Source of the DNA: Bryum argenteum | Lineage: Eukaryota; Streptophyta; Bryopsida; Bryales; Bryaceae | Reading direction: 5' to 3' | Assembly (NCBI GenBank): GCA_037043015.1 | Contig: CM073326.1 | Location: 10,796,345-10,860,344 of the forward strand | Length of the DNA: 64,000 nt | Made by a program: the position numbers and the translations under genes | Notes under the pieces: model-generated | The model's input: only the letters and a program-made list of their open reading frames with translations | Database searches by the model: none | What the model was told of the DNA's origin: nothing | Shown here: positions 1 through 9,755 of the stretch, one piece after another | Layout: every line of letters begins with the position of its first letter | Position numbering within the stretch: the stretch's first letter is position 1

Positions 1-151
1 ATGCAAAGAGGCATTGTTTTGTTATGGTCAATGCTTAGATAAGATCAACGTTTTTGTTTGTCCAAAAACGTTTATCTAATATAAGCACCGGTGTACTTTA
101 ATACACATTTAAGTTCCTTTCAAATCCACTTAGGCTTTTACGGGCTAACTT
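1..151. other. left flank of the CACTA element
   Basis: No gene or repeat is recognised here. The last three bases (149-151, CTT) are the left target-site duplication of the CACTA element that follows; the matching CTT lies at 5817-5819. Confidence 0.6.
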
Positions 152-169
152 CACTATAAGAAAACCCTG

Positions 170-420
170 TTTTTTGCGATGTCTTCTGTGATGTCTAATA
201 TATTTTGTGATGTCTTACTGTCTTAAAAGATGTCTTCGAAGACGGGAGGATGTCTGTACGTCTAATGGGCACATTTTGGATTGGAGGGGTATGAAGACAT
301 CACCAAACAAAAAGATGTTGGTGAAGACATGGATATCTTTGAAGACATCTCGATAGACATCAAACTGCCACGTTGGCAAGGGATTTTGGACCAGCAAGGT
401 AAAAACGACCAAAATTTACT
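170..420. repeat. Left subterminal GATGTC array of the CACTA element
   Basis: At least nine GATGTC or GACATC hexamers, many extended to GATGTCTA or GATGTCTT, occur in both orientations within about 250 bp. Their clustering next to the terminus fits transposase-binding subterminal repeats; that function is inferred from the superfamily. Confidence 0.7.
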
Positions 421-499
421 GGTAGATAGGGTAAAAAGCATTTCTAATGTTAAAAGAGTAGGTGAATGGGCAGCGGTTTTCAAAAGTAGAAAAAAAACA

Positions 500-575
500 T
501 CACACTACTTTTCTTTTTTTTTTTCTTTTTTTTTCTTTTCTTTTCTTTTCTTTTCTTTTCTTTTTTCTCTTTAAT
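500..575. repeat. T-rich (TTTTC)n microsatellite
   Basis: An almost pure T/C tract, mostly TTTTC and TTCTTT units, inside the CACTA element. The short frames crossing it are low-complexity artefacts. Confidence 0.85.
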
Positions 576-1295
576 GTTAAATTATTATGTGACGTGGCAA
601 TACTGAAAATACTAATTTTAGGCTATTCTCACTATTTTTTCATTGGTCTAATTTTTTTTAAATTAAAATATATAATTATATTTCAATAAAAAATATATTT
701 CGTAAATTCTTATTATATTCAAATAAATTATAATATTATAATTCTGTAATTTTTTTATGATTTAAAAATATTTAAATATTTGAAAAATATTGTACATAAA
801 ATATAATATCTATAAGATAACAATGGTGCTGAAAAATAGAATTTCAAAGTAAAAGTAATTTCGTGGATATTTAATCCTCAAAAAACACGTGTACATAGAT
901 TAAAAAAAGTTATTTACAGCACTTTATCTACATGGCAACAAAAACTCCACGTCGGACCAGTTGACAAGTCATACAACATTTAGTCGGATGTCTAACACGA
1001 TGTCCAACTTACCATAACTACAGTCAGGCATGAATGTCCGCGTAGACATCTACTGGGATGTATATGAAGATGTTTTGCACGACATCCTCCTAGACGTCAT
1101 TTACTAAAAAGCGGCAGTTCTTAAGGGTCTCTTAAAGAATAATATCAACTTTTTCTCTTACTGCTTGTCCTCCATTGGCGCGGGTCTCTGATTAGGCTCT
1201 GTCTCTAATAACCCTCAATCCTCGAATACTTAAAGAAAATATAAAAAGAAAATAAAAACAATAAATAGTATTTTTTGACTTACTTCAAGAAGGAA

Positions 1296-2268
1296 TTAAC
1301 CCCTAAACGTCCCTAGTGTCGAAAAACGACATTTTGGATGAAGGGCAGAAACTTTGAAGAGCCATAACTTCTTCATCCAAACTCCGTTTTTGACAAAATC
1401 ACTTGGGTTAGGTCACAAATCAAGTCTAGTTTATGTGGTAGAAATTTCAGACTCATAAAGTAAAGTATGAATAAATGGCATGGATTTTGGTGAAGGCAGC
1501 TTTTGTTTTTGGGTTTTCAAACATTTGGCATGTTTTACCATTGCATGCCAATTATGTGAAATCTAAAATAGTTTTTCATGATTTTTTTTTTTTTTTCATA
1601 GGTTTGATATTTAGATGCATCCCAACAACTTTGTAGTTGGAAGTTTTTTGATCTAAATAACTTTGGTATTGGCTTTGCAATGATGTTTTTACGATGAAAA
1701 AAGTGAAAAAATGGATGATTTTTGAAGAGCTATATCTCCTTCATCCACCGTTAGATTTTTACTTTATTTTTTGGGATGGATTCCAATTATAGTCTATTTT
1801 TAGTGGTAGAAATCTTGACCCAATCGAGGATATATTGAAGAAAAGGCATGAATTTGAGTGCGAGGGGTCTAGTTTTGGACTATTTTTCCTTTGTAAAATT
1901 TTTGGCAGTTTTCACGACTACAAGGCTACTATTTGAGCCAAGATTTTTTTTTGGTACAAGAGTGTCTTCGAGATGAAGATGAACAACTTTCTAATTGCTG
2001 ATTTTTTGATTGCAAATTTCATGTTGGTAGTATTTTCACTTCAAAGTGGAAATGATGATATTTTGTATCCTATTTTGCGCACTAATATGTTATGATCTCG
2101 CAATCTATGAGGTCCCATGAGTCAAGTTTTGGTCCACATGATCTACTACAAGTCTATTACAAGTTTGTACGGTTGAGATCTGAATAGCTTATCTTTATTT
2201 TCATCTATATCACTTTTTTTGAAAATGAGTTTTTGGCTAAAAATACCCCAAGGACGTTTAGGGGTTAA
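1296..2268. mobile_element. TTAA-bounded element, family T2, 973-bp copy
   Basis: The copy begins TTAA-CCCCTAAACGTCC and ends GGACGTTTAGGGG-TTAA, so it has about 13-bp perfect terminal inverted repeats immediately inside TTAA on each side. The interior is AT-rich and holds no ORF of note. A second copy lies at 14736-15389, and truncated inverted pieces at about 6175-6588 and 28855-29105. TTAA duplication with CCC-starting inverted repeats is the signature of piggyBac-type elements; assignment to that superfamily is an inference because no transposase is present. Confidence 0.75.
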
Positions 2269-2603
2269 ATATTATTGATTACTTAATGATTACTTATAGT
2301 CTAATGGCAAGATTATACATTACTCTATCATCAACAACGAATATTATACAAAATTAAAGCAAATTTACAAGAATTAGGAATTTATGAAAGTAGCTATTTA
2401 ATACAGTTTAGGAGACAATTCTAGAATAGAATTAGTACCATGAAAGTTAGTTGGAAAGTTAATTAGGGTAAAAATAGAAGGTAGTTAAGAGTTTGAAAGA
2501 GAGCCTATCACCATGGAAGACTATAAATAGTCTCATGATTGTAATTCCACACTTTTTCTATCGATAAAGATTATTTGATTTGTTGTGGAAGAAACTCTAA
2601 GAC

Positions 2604-3125
2604 TTACAATACGTGCTTTGTTGTGGAAAGAACTTTAAAGCATCTGGTATTTGATTTGTTGTGAGGGAAAATAAAAAACCTTTTATAGTTAATATGTTGT
2701 GGTTGAACCCCTGAAGATGTCATCAGATGTCTATGATAATGTCTGCAGGGATGTCTAAGATGACGTTCATGAAAATGTCTAACATGATGTTTATGAATAT
2801 GTCGAAAATGACATCTACGACAGCATCCAGAATCATTACAGGGATGATTTTCATTGACTTCAATGAATGAACAGAGGCGGCTAGGGTTTGTTGCCGCCGC
2901 CATAGTTAGATCATGAGACCTTTAAGTAGAATTAGAGGCCGCACGAAGCTCATTTTTGCCTTTATTTTTTCAAGGAGTTAGTGTTTGGAGTTTAGAGGCT
3001 AAGGTTTGCTTCTTCAGGTGGCTAGGGTTTGTTGCCGCCGCCATAGTTAGGTCATGAGATCTTCAAATGGAATTACAAAGCTCATTTTTGCCTTAGTTTT
3101 TCCAAGGAGTTAGTGTTTAAAGTAT
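2604..3125 (-). pseudogene. Possible captured gene leader, tandemly duplicated
   Basis: On the minus strand a good-context ATG at 2903 opens a frame starting MAAATNPSRLCSF, preceded and followed by sequence typical of plant gene starts (the AAACCCTAGCCGCC type). The same segment (GGCTAGGGTTTGTTGCCGCC, then a GTTAG-TCATGAGA stretch, then AAGCTCATTTTTGCC and GGAGTTAGTGTTT) recurs about 140 bp further on, at about 2876-2985 and 3018-3120. After some 35 codons the frame runs into the element's GATGTC repeats and becomes His/Arg-rich nonsense. Host exon fragments are often carried by CACTA elements, so I read this as a captured and duplicated gene start rather than a working gene. Confidence 0.35.
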
Positions 3126-4369
3126 AGAGGATTTCAAAATTGTTTCTTTTCAGTTTCAGAATGATTGTTAACTACAATAAGAGAATAGTATTTGTAGAAA
3201 TCCAGTAGCTCTCAAGAGTAGGTTTCCTTCTTCATGTGGCTAAGATTTCTTACTTAAGAGGTACTGGATTTCAAAAGCATCTTGTACAAGAAACTCTAGG
3301 ACTTGTAGTATTTGATTTTGTTGTGGAGGAAACCTAGTACTTGTAGTATTTGATTTGTTGTAGAAGATGTCTATGATGATGTCTGCAAGATGTCTTAGAG
3401 CATGTCTATGAAGATGTCTAAATGTGTTGATGAAATTATGTTTTGGAGGGTAAGACATAAGGGGTCGGGGCAGCAAAACAGGATCTGAGGCCGCGAAGCG
3501 ACATGCGTGCTTGTAGGTGAGTGGAACAGATGTATGCATAGATGTCTATAACGTTGTTTTTAATGATGTTTAGAAGGATGTCTGAAGAAATGTCTACGCA
3601 AATGTTTGCAAGAATGTCTAACTGTGTTGATATCTTGAGGTTAGAAAGTAAACCATCTCAACCTAGGTAGTGCAATTAAATGGAATTAAATCTGAATTTT
3701 TTTACCTTTACAAACCCTTCTTTAAATGCAGTTGATATTGGCCTATTGAATATGTGTAGCGGCGGGACATGCACATGACCATACGGGTATCGACAGCAAG
3801 CGATGGTAGTGGAGGGACTTACGGAGTTCACATTGTGGGTGCGTAGTATATCGTAGTTGTTGACAGGCGTATTAGTAAATACTCTAGTTTTGTGTTATCT
3901 GAGGTTTTAATGACCTAAACAATATATGTTTGACTCATACTTTTTGATGTGATAGTGTTTACAGTTGATGTTATGTGAGACGTCTGTGGATTACGGATCT
4001 GATGACTATATAAACATCTAAAAATATCATCCTAGATGTCCTTTCATATGCCCAAAAAACATCAATAGTAACATTGTTGCAAACATCATGTTTAACACAA
4101 AACGTTTACACCGATGTCCTACAGGATGTCGCTACAAACATCCGAGCAAACATCACAAATTTAATAAGGACATCAACCTAAACATCATTCTACGCACTGA
4201 AAACATCTTATAAGACATAAAAATTGTCTTCTAAGATATCTTGTAAGACATTGCATACGTCTCGCAAGACATCTTGTACAACATCTAAGATGTCTTGCAA
4301 GACATTTAAGTTGTCTTAACTGATGTCCAAAACTATCATGATAGGAGCATAAAACCTCCGCAATATGCT

Positions 4370-4605
4370 GACGTGGCATGCCACATCATTTTCTTGGGTC
4401 CACGTCAACTTTTCCCGCATGCCACGTCGAATTTTCTCGGGTGCCACGTCGGATTTTCTCGGGTCCACGTAGGATTCTGGCGCCGCCATGTCATCTTTCG
4501 TGGGACCATGTAAAATTCCACATCATGATGAATTTCATCCCCATGTGGCACTACCCGTCCACTTCAAGCTAATGTGTCATCTACGTGGCACCTATGTGGC
4601 ACACT
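4370..4605. repeat. GCCACGT-rich tandem degenerate repeat
   Basis: A run of units resembling GCCACGTCGGATTTTCTCGG, with further CCACGTC, CTACGTGGCAC and ATGTGGCAC copies. The core GCCACGT(C/G) equals the ACGT core bound by plant bZIP factors (G-box/ABRE-like). Whether it is functional is unknown; it sits within the CACTA element. Confidence 0.6.
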
Positions 4606-4640
4606 TTTTACCCTTCCAAAATTACCTTAACACTAGGACC

Positions 4641-4684
4641 GATACGCGTAACATATATGTTACGCGTAACATATGTGTTACGCT
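4641..4684. repeat. Palindromic GCGTAACATATATGTTACGC hairpin
   Basis: Two overlapping palindromes with units GCGTAACATATATGTTACGC and GCGTAACATATGTGTTACGC share a central GTTACGCGTAAC. A related single copy (GCGTAACTTATATGTTAC) lies at about 5023-5040. It can form a near-perfect stem. Confidence 0.7.
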
Positions 4685-5083
4685 TATAGGGCTGAAACAC
4701 ACCTATCTTTTTCTTGTGCTTTGAGCCTGAACCCTTGATGTTTCTACATCAATGGTCTGTATACATTGCCTAGCAACTATTTTGATTGATTAGACCTTGT
4801 TGATGTGGGATATGACCAACGACTTTGACCAATCAGAACTATCCATTTTGAACCATTTCCAGAATCTCATGGCGTACTCATTTCACTCCGTATGAGTGCA
4901 TCTAAAGTATGTTCTATTGGTATATTGTTGTTGTAGCTATTTTAGGCAAGTTGTTAGGAAGTGCTACATCAAAGTCTAAGTCATTTCGTGCAACCAATGA
5001 ACCTCCACCACCCTATGGATAAGCGTAACTTATATGTTACAGATATGGTAGCAATCGGTCCTAGTGTTAAGACATCTTCGATC

Positions 5084-5669
5084 TTAACCCCTAAAGATCC
5101 AAGAGGACCAAATCGGGCTTTTGCTATTTTGGGCAGCTTAGATGAATAGGTTAAAAGTAATATTTTTGCCTAAATTTTTTAATGGGTGCTCCCTATACTG
5201 CAAAGTGTACGTGGTAAAATTTACAAAGCCAAATTCCAATTTTTGAGTCTTCTACAACAATTCTTGGTTTGCGAGCCGAAGTGGGGCAGTTTAAATTTAG
5301 TATTTTTTTGAGATTTTTTTTTGGAAATATGTTCATGACCAAATCACTACTTAAGTTTCAAAGGGCCCCAAGTCAAAAAGTGTACCAATTTTACAAGGGC
5401 AGCCTCCAAAAGTGTCAAAAATAATCTCAACAATGCCCAAAAAAACTTCGTAGACAAACTTTGGATGTTATAATCTCTCAAATGGTAAACATCCAACGGT
5501 CAATTTTTATATCGGATACTGAAAATTGGCTTAGGTACAAGATCTTACGGTTGGAAGTTAAGAAAAGAATAAAAAAATTGTTTCGCACCCCTTGAAGTGC
5601 ATAGAGGTAGAGAATTGGAGTTTTGAGGTTTTAAGCTCCCAAAAACACCCAAGGATCTTTAGGGGTTAA
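5084..5669. mobile_element. TTAA-bounded element, family T4, 586-bp copy
   Basis: The copy begins TTAA-CCCCTAAAGATCC and ends GGATCTTTAGGGG-TTAA. It has no coding capacity. Its internal TTAA at 5351-5354 (context CACTAC-TTAA-GTTTCAAAGG) is exactly the position occupied by a T2 element in the sister copy around 14.7 kb. Partial copies occur at about 14180-14735, at 15390-15682 (inverted), and as tail pieces at 21888-21975 and 55484-55577. Confidence 0.75.
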
Positions 5670-5819
5670 GACATCTTCGTGTCTTTTTAGACGTCTGCTT
5701 AGACATCTGTTATGTCTAGGATGTCTTATCGTCTATAAGACATCCGAATTAATGTCTACATTGTCTTTTTAGACATTATTTACAACATCACTAAAAACGC
5801 AGGTTTTTTTATAGTGCTT

Positions 5820-6174
5820 CTACCATGCATTAGTTGGTGTCAATTTTTGTAAGTACTACAAGGCAGTGAAGGCACTTATATTGTGCCTCATAATTAAAAT
5901 TGTCTTTCCCCGTTGTCAGCAACACCCTAAATCACGTGGTTGAACCCACTTTCTCGTAGCACACAAGTCAAAAACTTAAATAGGTGTACTAGCTTGGAGG
6001 TCTTACGGTTGGAAGTATGAAATCTCAAACAATTTCACCAATCTCTTCACTTCTATACAACTAGGTCATTTGAGACTGTTGAGTTAATCCAATGAGGCTT
6101 AACATTTATACATCCTAGACTATTTTGAACCAAAAAACACATCTTCATAAAAAGTGTCACAAATGGAAAAAAAG
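5820..6174. other. Spacer to the right of the CACTA element
   Basis: The first three bases after the element at 5817-5819 are the CTT duplication. Beyond them I see AT-rich spacer with no gene, splice-compatible exon or recognised repeat. Confidence 0.5.
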
Positions 6175-6588
6175 GTAAGTTATATAGATTTCAATCTTAT
6201 ATTCTTGTAGTAAACTTAGTGTAAGTTATGTGGATCAATTTTTGAGTCATGGATTGCAAGATTATAACGTATCAGTGCTAAATAAAATTACAAGATTTCA
6301 TCATTTTTACTTTGAAGTGAAAATGTTCCTATAGAGTTATTGCAATGAAAATACCACCAATTAGTAAGTATTTACCTTCAACTCAATATAACACCCTTGA
6401 ACCAAAAGAAGCCATGAAAAAAATCTCTTTCTACAAATAATGGCCTTGCGGTGGTGAAAAGTGCTTCAAAATTGACAAACAAAAAAATGTCTAGAACTAA
6501 ACTATTCGATGAAAAAGTTATGGCTCTTTAAAGTACACCTTGTCATCTTCATTGTAGTTTTTCTACATTCAGCACATTTAGAGGTTAA
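6175..6588 (-). mobile_element. Truncated T2 (TTAA family) fragment, inverted
   Basis: Read on the minus strand this matches the T2 copy at 1296-2268 along most of its length with many mismatches. It keeps one TTAA-adjacent end (ATTTAGAGG-TTAA at 6585-6588) but lacks the other. Confidence 0.6.
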
Positions 6589-6844
6589 AGCCAATGCCAA
6601 TGGTTTACCATGATAACTTCCAAAATGCAACAATTACATATACCACTTCTAAGAACAAGGCAACCACTTTAATCTACCGGCCAACTCAAAAAAGGGCTTT
6701 GCCCGCCATCTCCCTATACTCCTTTTGACACATGATCTTACAAGCCCTTATCTTGTTATACAACTCCATAAGCCAACCTCTTACTTGTGATTAGTTAAAG
6801 AGTTTTATAATTTTATAGTCACTTGCGTGATTGTAGGAATAAGT

Positions 6845-7660
6845 GGCCCTTGATTTTATTTGGTAAAAAAAATTAAGTAACCCCTAGAGTTGACTAGCCT
6901 CAAAACTGCCAAAAAGTCTAAAATCTACCCTTTTTAAATGCGAGGTGAAAACTTTTGAATTTTTGATAAGATTTCAAGTATGTCAACGTATGATGTAGTA
7001 CCTAATTTATATATGTGTATGTGTACTAGACCCTTAAACTCAAATTTCACACCATTTGTGAGATCGTACTAATGTTTAAAATTGGAAATATAGCTTTTTT
7101 TTCTTATTGAAAAAAGGGTAAGCGATGTATTGAGGGCCAAAAAGACCTTGTTTGGAAGTAAAGATGAACTAAAGCTCTTCACAATTTTGTTTCTAGGTAA
7201 GATGTTTATGCAATTGATACTCTTATATGACCTACAGAAGCTAAGGAATTGCCTGATTATTTACACAAAGGAATGTTGAAATTCAATTACAAATGCTTGT
7301 CTCTCACAATAGGAAAGGCATGTGAAAAATTATTGAATCGGAAATCCGAATGGTGACATTATGCCTTGGTATCTCTTCTACAAGTACAAATTACCAAAAC
7401 TTCCAAAAAAAGTAAAATCTCAATTTTAATAAATTTTCAAAGTTTTTCTACAATCTTAAAGATATAGGGCAAATTTTGGAAATAAATGAGAATATACTGC
7501 AATCTTGGACAGATTTCACCATGCCCTTATAGTGTTTTGAAACTTTGACGTTGAATATTTGCTAAAGTATGAAAAATCTTGAAGTATAAATGGTCTTATT
7601 CAAAATATATAAGAAAATACCACAACTCACAAAAAATTCGATCTTGTAATTTAGTAATCA
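6845..7660. repeat. Dispersed repeat R1 (long copy)
   Basis: Related sequence recurs at about 18552-19140, 52300-52745 and 57592-58010. Shared landmarks include CACACCATTTGTGAGATCGT, GGTAAGATGTTTATGCAATT, AATCTCAATTTT...AATTTT and TTTTGGGCA...ATTTTGAGAATAAA. The copies are diverged and broken by A/T runs; no coding sequence is seen. The original element type is unknown. Confidence 0.6.
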
Positions 7661-7707
7661 AAAGCGTAAACAAGCCCTGGATGACCAAAATGTGGCTTCA
7701 GGCGACT

Positions 7708-7832
7708 TTAGGAGTTCAATACTCACAACCTTTACTTCAACTTTAGGAGTTCAATACTCACAACCTTTACGTCAGGAGTTCAATACTCACAACCTTTACT
7801 TCAGGAGTTCAATACTCACAACCTTTACTTCA
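7708..7832. repeat. Minisatellite, about 30-bp unit, four copies
   Basis: The unit AGGAGTTCAATACTCACAAC followed by CTTTACTTC is repeated four times with small length changes (one copy has an extra AACTTT). It gives the spurious repetitive peptide seen in frame 7692-7874. Confidence 0.9.
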
Positions 7833-8089
7833 AATTATAAGTGTCGAGACTGTATGAGGGCCACTTTGAGTTAGGGCTTTGGGGCTTGCCAAATCTCAAA
7901 CGGGAATTGACGTGGATTCTATCTTATGAATAGGGTTGTGGATTGGGTCTTGTAACATAAAGTGCATATGCCGAATTCTTAAGTCCAAATTGAAAGTTCT
8001 ACTTTGAATTGACCTTTCAAATGGACTTTATATTAGAGCTTCCGCCTAATCCGTGACAGCTTTATGGGTTTAGGACATGAGAAAACACG

Positions 8090-8370
8090 ATACAAGAAGA
8101 GCTGGAACTAGAAGAGGAACTTTGAATATAACCCAAAAGACACTAAGATTAAGAATAAGAGCATATACCAACACCAAGAGATGTGATTTAGGGCCAAGAG
8201 ATGCGTTGTCGAGACTGAGGTGGTCTTGACTCATATTTGTACTAGCTCAAAGGAAGGTTCTCTAGAACCTTTGACAACCTTAGATCTTTGTAGGAGCTTC
8301 CAAGAAACTTCTTGAAACTTTGAGAAGCTTCTGTAAACTTCAAGAACTTTCAAGAACCTTCCGGACCACC
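8090..8370. repeat. Dispersed repeat R3, copy 1
   Basis: This stretch matches 52076-52300 over its length (shared: CACCAAGAGRTGTGA, GTCTTGACTC, TACTAGCT, ACTTCTTGAAA). It is followed by a run of AGAACTTCAAGAA-like units at about 8290-8365. Type unknown. Confidence 0.6.
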
Positions 8371-8979
8371 TTTGTTGGAAGGGGTAACGCTTGACCCTAA
8401 CGCACTCGTGATAACCGTGCCACGAAACTTAACTAGGCTTCATGCTATGGTCCCCTGCGGGCTGTTTCCGCTATGGATTAGGAGGCTACCCAGGCGATAA
8501 TTTATTAACCTTCGCTGATCCAAACGCACACTAAATACGTTTCCCCTAGTACGTGGCTGTGACATTATCAGGCTTTGATTGGACCTTACAATGGAAAGTC
8601 TTTAGTTCTATCTAGAAGGCCGAAGATTAATAAAATGGGTCCTAAGTGTGAAGTGAGTCTTCATCTGATGTTGACCCGATTTTTAACTAGTTATTTCCGT
8701 TCAATAGTCTGCCAAGTCACCCCGAGACAGGAATAAGGAGAAGTATTTAGACCAAACCTTGATATAGAGCTCTTGCACCCGTACCAAGGCCCAAGTGAGC
8801 AATCTAATTACTCCAATTGGTCAATGATGCAAGGCATTCTTCTCAAGAGATTTTCTACTTCGGGGATACAAGAGGACTGAATTTAGTCGGCGTATTTGAA
8901 TTGGGATAGCACTGAAAGCTGCAGGTCTGCAAAGGCAAAGCACAATACCACCACCACCGTCATCATCGTCATCGTCGCC
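8371..8979. other. Unexplained spacer, more GC-rich than its surroundings
   Basis: The part at 8380-8600 is noticeably less AT-rich than its neighbours (CTGCGGGCTGTTTCCGC, GGAGGCTACCCAGGCG). I could not match it to a gene, an organelle segment or a repeat. An ATG at 8980 follows (see 8980-9755). Confidence 0.4.
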
Positions 8980-9755
8980 ATGGTGCGCCCTTACAAGCTC
9001 CATCGCCATATTGTTGCTGACTTGTTTAGCTATGGCGCCCCTTCAACCTCCATCTTCTTTTCCTCCTACACTAGCTTAGATCAACTGTCTGTACGAAGTG
9101 CTTTAGGGTTGCATCAGCTTCCCCCCATGCCCGTCTTTGCTTAATTCATCCATTTCGGACTTGATTCTCACACGCGGCCATTAGTTCCGCAGATTTTTAC
9201 CGCAATTGCTGCACAGTATCGATGCCAAGAGGACCGGTATTGATGATTCTTTGACGATTTGCGCTAAATTTAGGCGGTATATCGCTTCGAAGTTAGAGCG
9301 ATTACTGTACATTATTTCGGACGAGAAAGTAAAAGTGGGCATGGCTGATGACGTACAGCAGTAGCAAGGAGGAATGATACTTGCTGGCGGAGCGAAACTA
9401 TGAAAATCGCGGATTAGAGGTAATGCGTTTGATTTCGATAAGGTGGAGGTTTTGTGATCGCGGACGGTGTTGTTTTCTTGATTGAGTTCGGTGACCATGG
9501 CGAATTACAGGTTCAGTACTAGTATGATTCTTGATTAGAGAGGTTTGACGTTGCTGTCAGGCTTGAAAATGACGGAATTGACCGCACAAGAGGTTGCTTG
9601 CTGCTTTACGTGTATGGAAAGCAGTGATAAGGAATCCTCTTCTTTTATCGTACAGGACATACGACAAGGCTGAGAAGAATTATAAGTGCAAGAGTGTATT
9701 TCTGTTTTGCAGTGTGCCAGTTGTGGAGTCACCAATGCCACTGCCACAACTAGGT
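8980..9755. other. Region upstream of the BTB gene with weak coding signals
   Basis: Three unproved signals lie here. (1) Plus strand, an ATG in good context at 8980 (MVRPYKLHRHIVADLFSYG) runs 37 codons to a possible donor at 9091. (2) Plus strand, after a possible acceptor at 9191, a 57-codon frame (central part IDDSLTICAKFRRYIASKLE) ends at 9363; its phase does not match signal 1. (3) Minus strand, a 105-codon ATG frame covers 9181-9498. They overlap and cannot all be real. None resembles a family I know, and the stretch may simply be promoter and leader of the BTB gene. Confidence 0.3.

Larger units (their letters stand above)
152..5816. mobile_element. Non-autonomous CACTA (En/Spm-type) DNA transposon
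   Basis: The left end reads CACTATAAGAAAACCCTG. The right end, read on the minus strand from 5816, is CACTATAAAAAAACCTGC. Both ends are flanked by the trinucleotide CTT (149-151 and 5817-5819), the 3-bp duplication expected for the CACTA superfamily. Next to both ends are dense, degenerate GATGTC/GACATC repeats (about 170-420 and 960-1110 on the left; 5666-5790 on the right), as is usual for the subterminal transposase-binding repeats of CACTA elements. More of the motif occurs at 2715-2840, 3360-3620 and 4010-4330. No ORF longer than about 100 codons lies inside and no transposase is recognisable, so the copy should depend on a partner. Two TTAA-bounded elements (1296-2268 and 5084-5669) have inserted into it, so it is the older layer. 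Confidence 0.85.

Noticed and set aside
9181-9498. 105-codon minus-strand ATG frame upstream of the BTB gene
   Set aside because: Good ATG context, but no recognised domain. It overlaps a competing plus-strand frame and lies where the BTB promoter or leader is expected. Recorded only as a weak signal.
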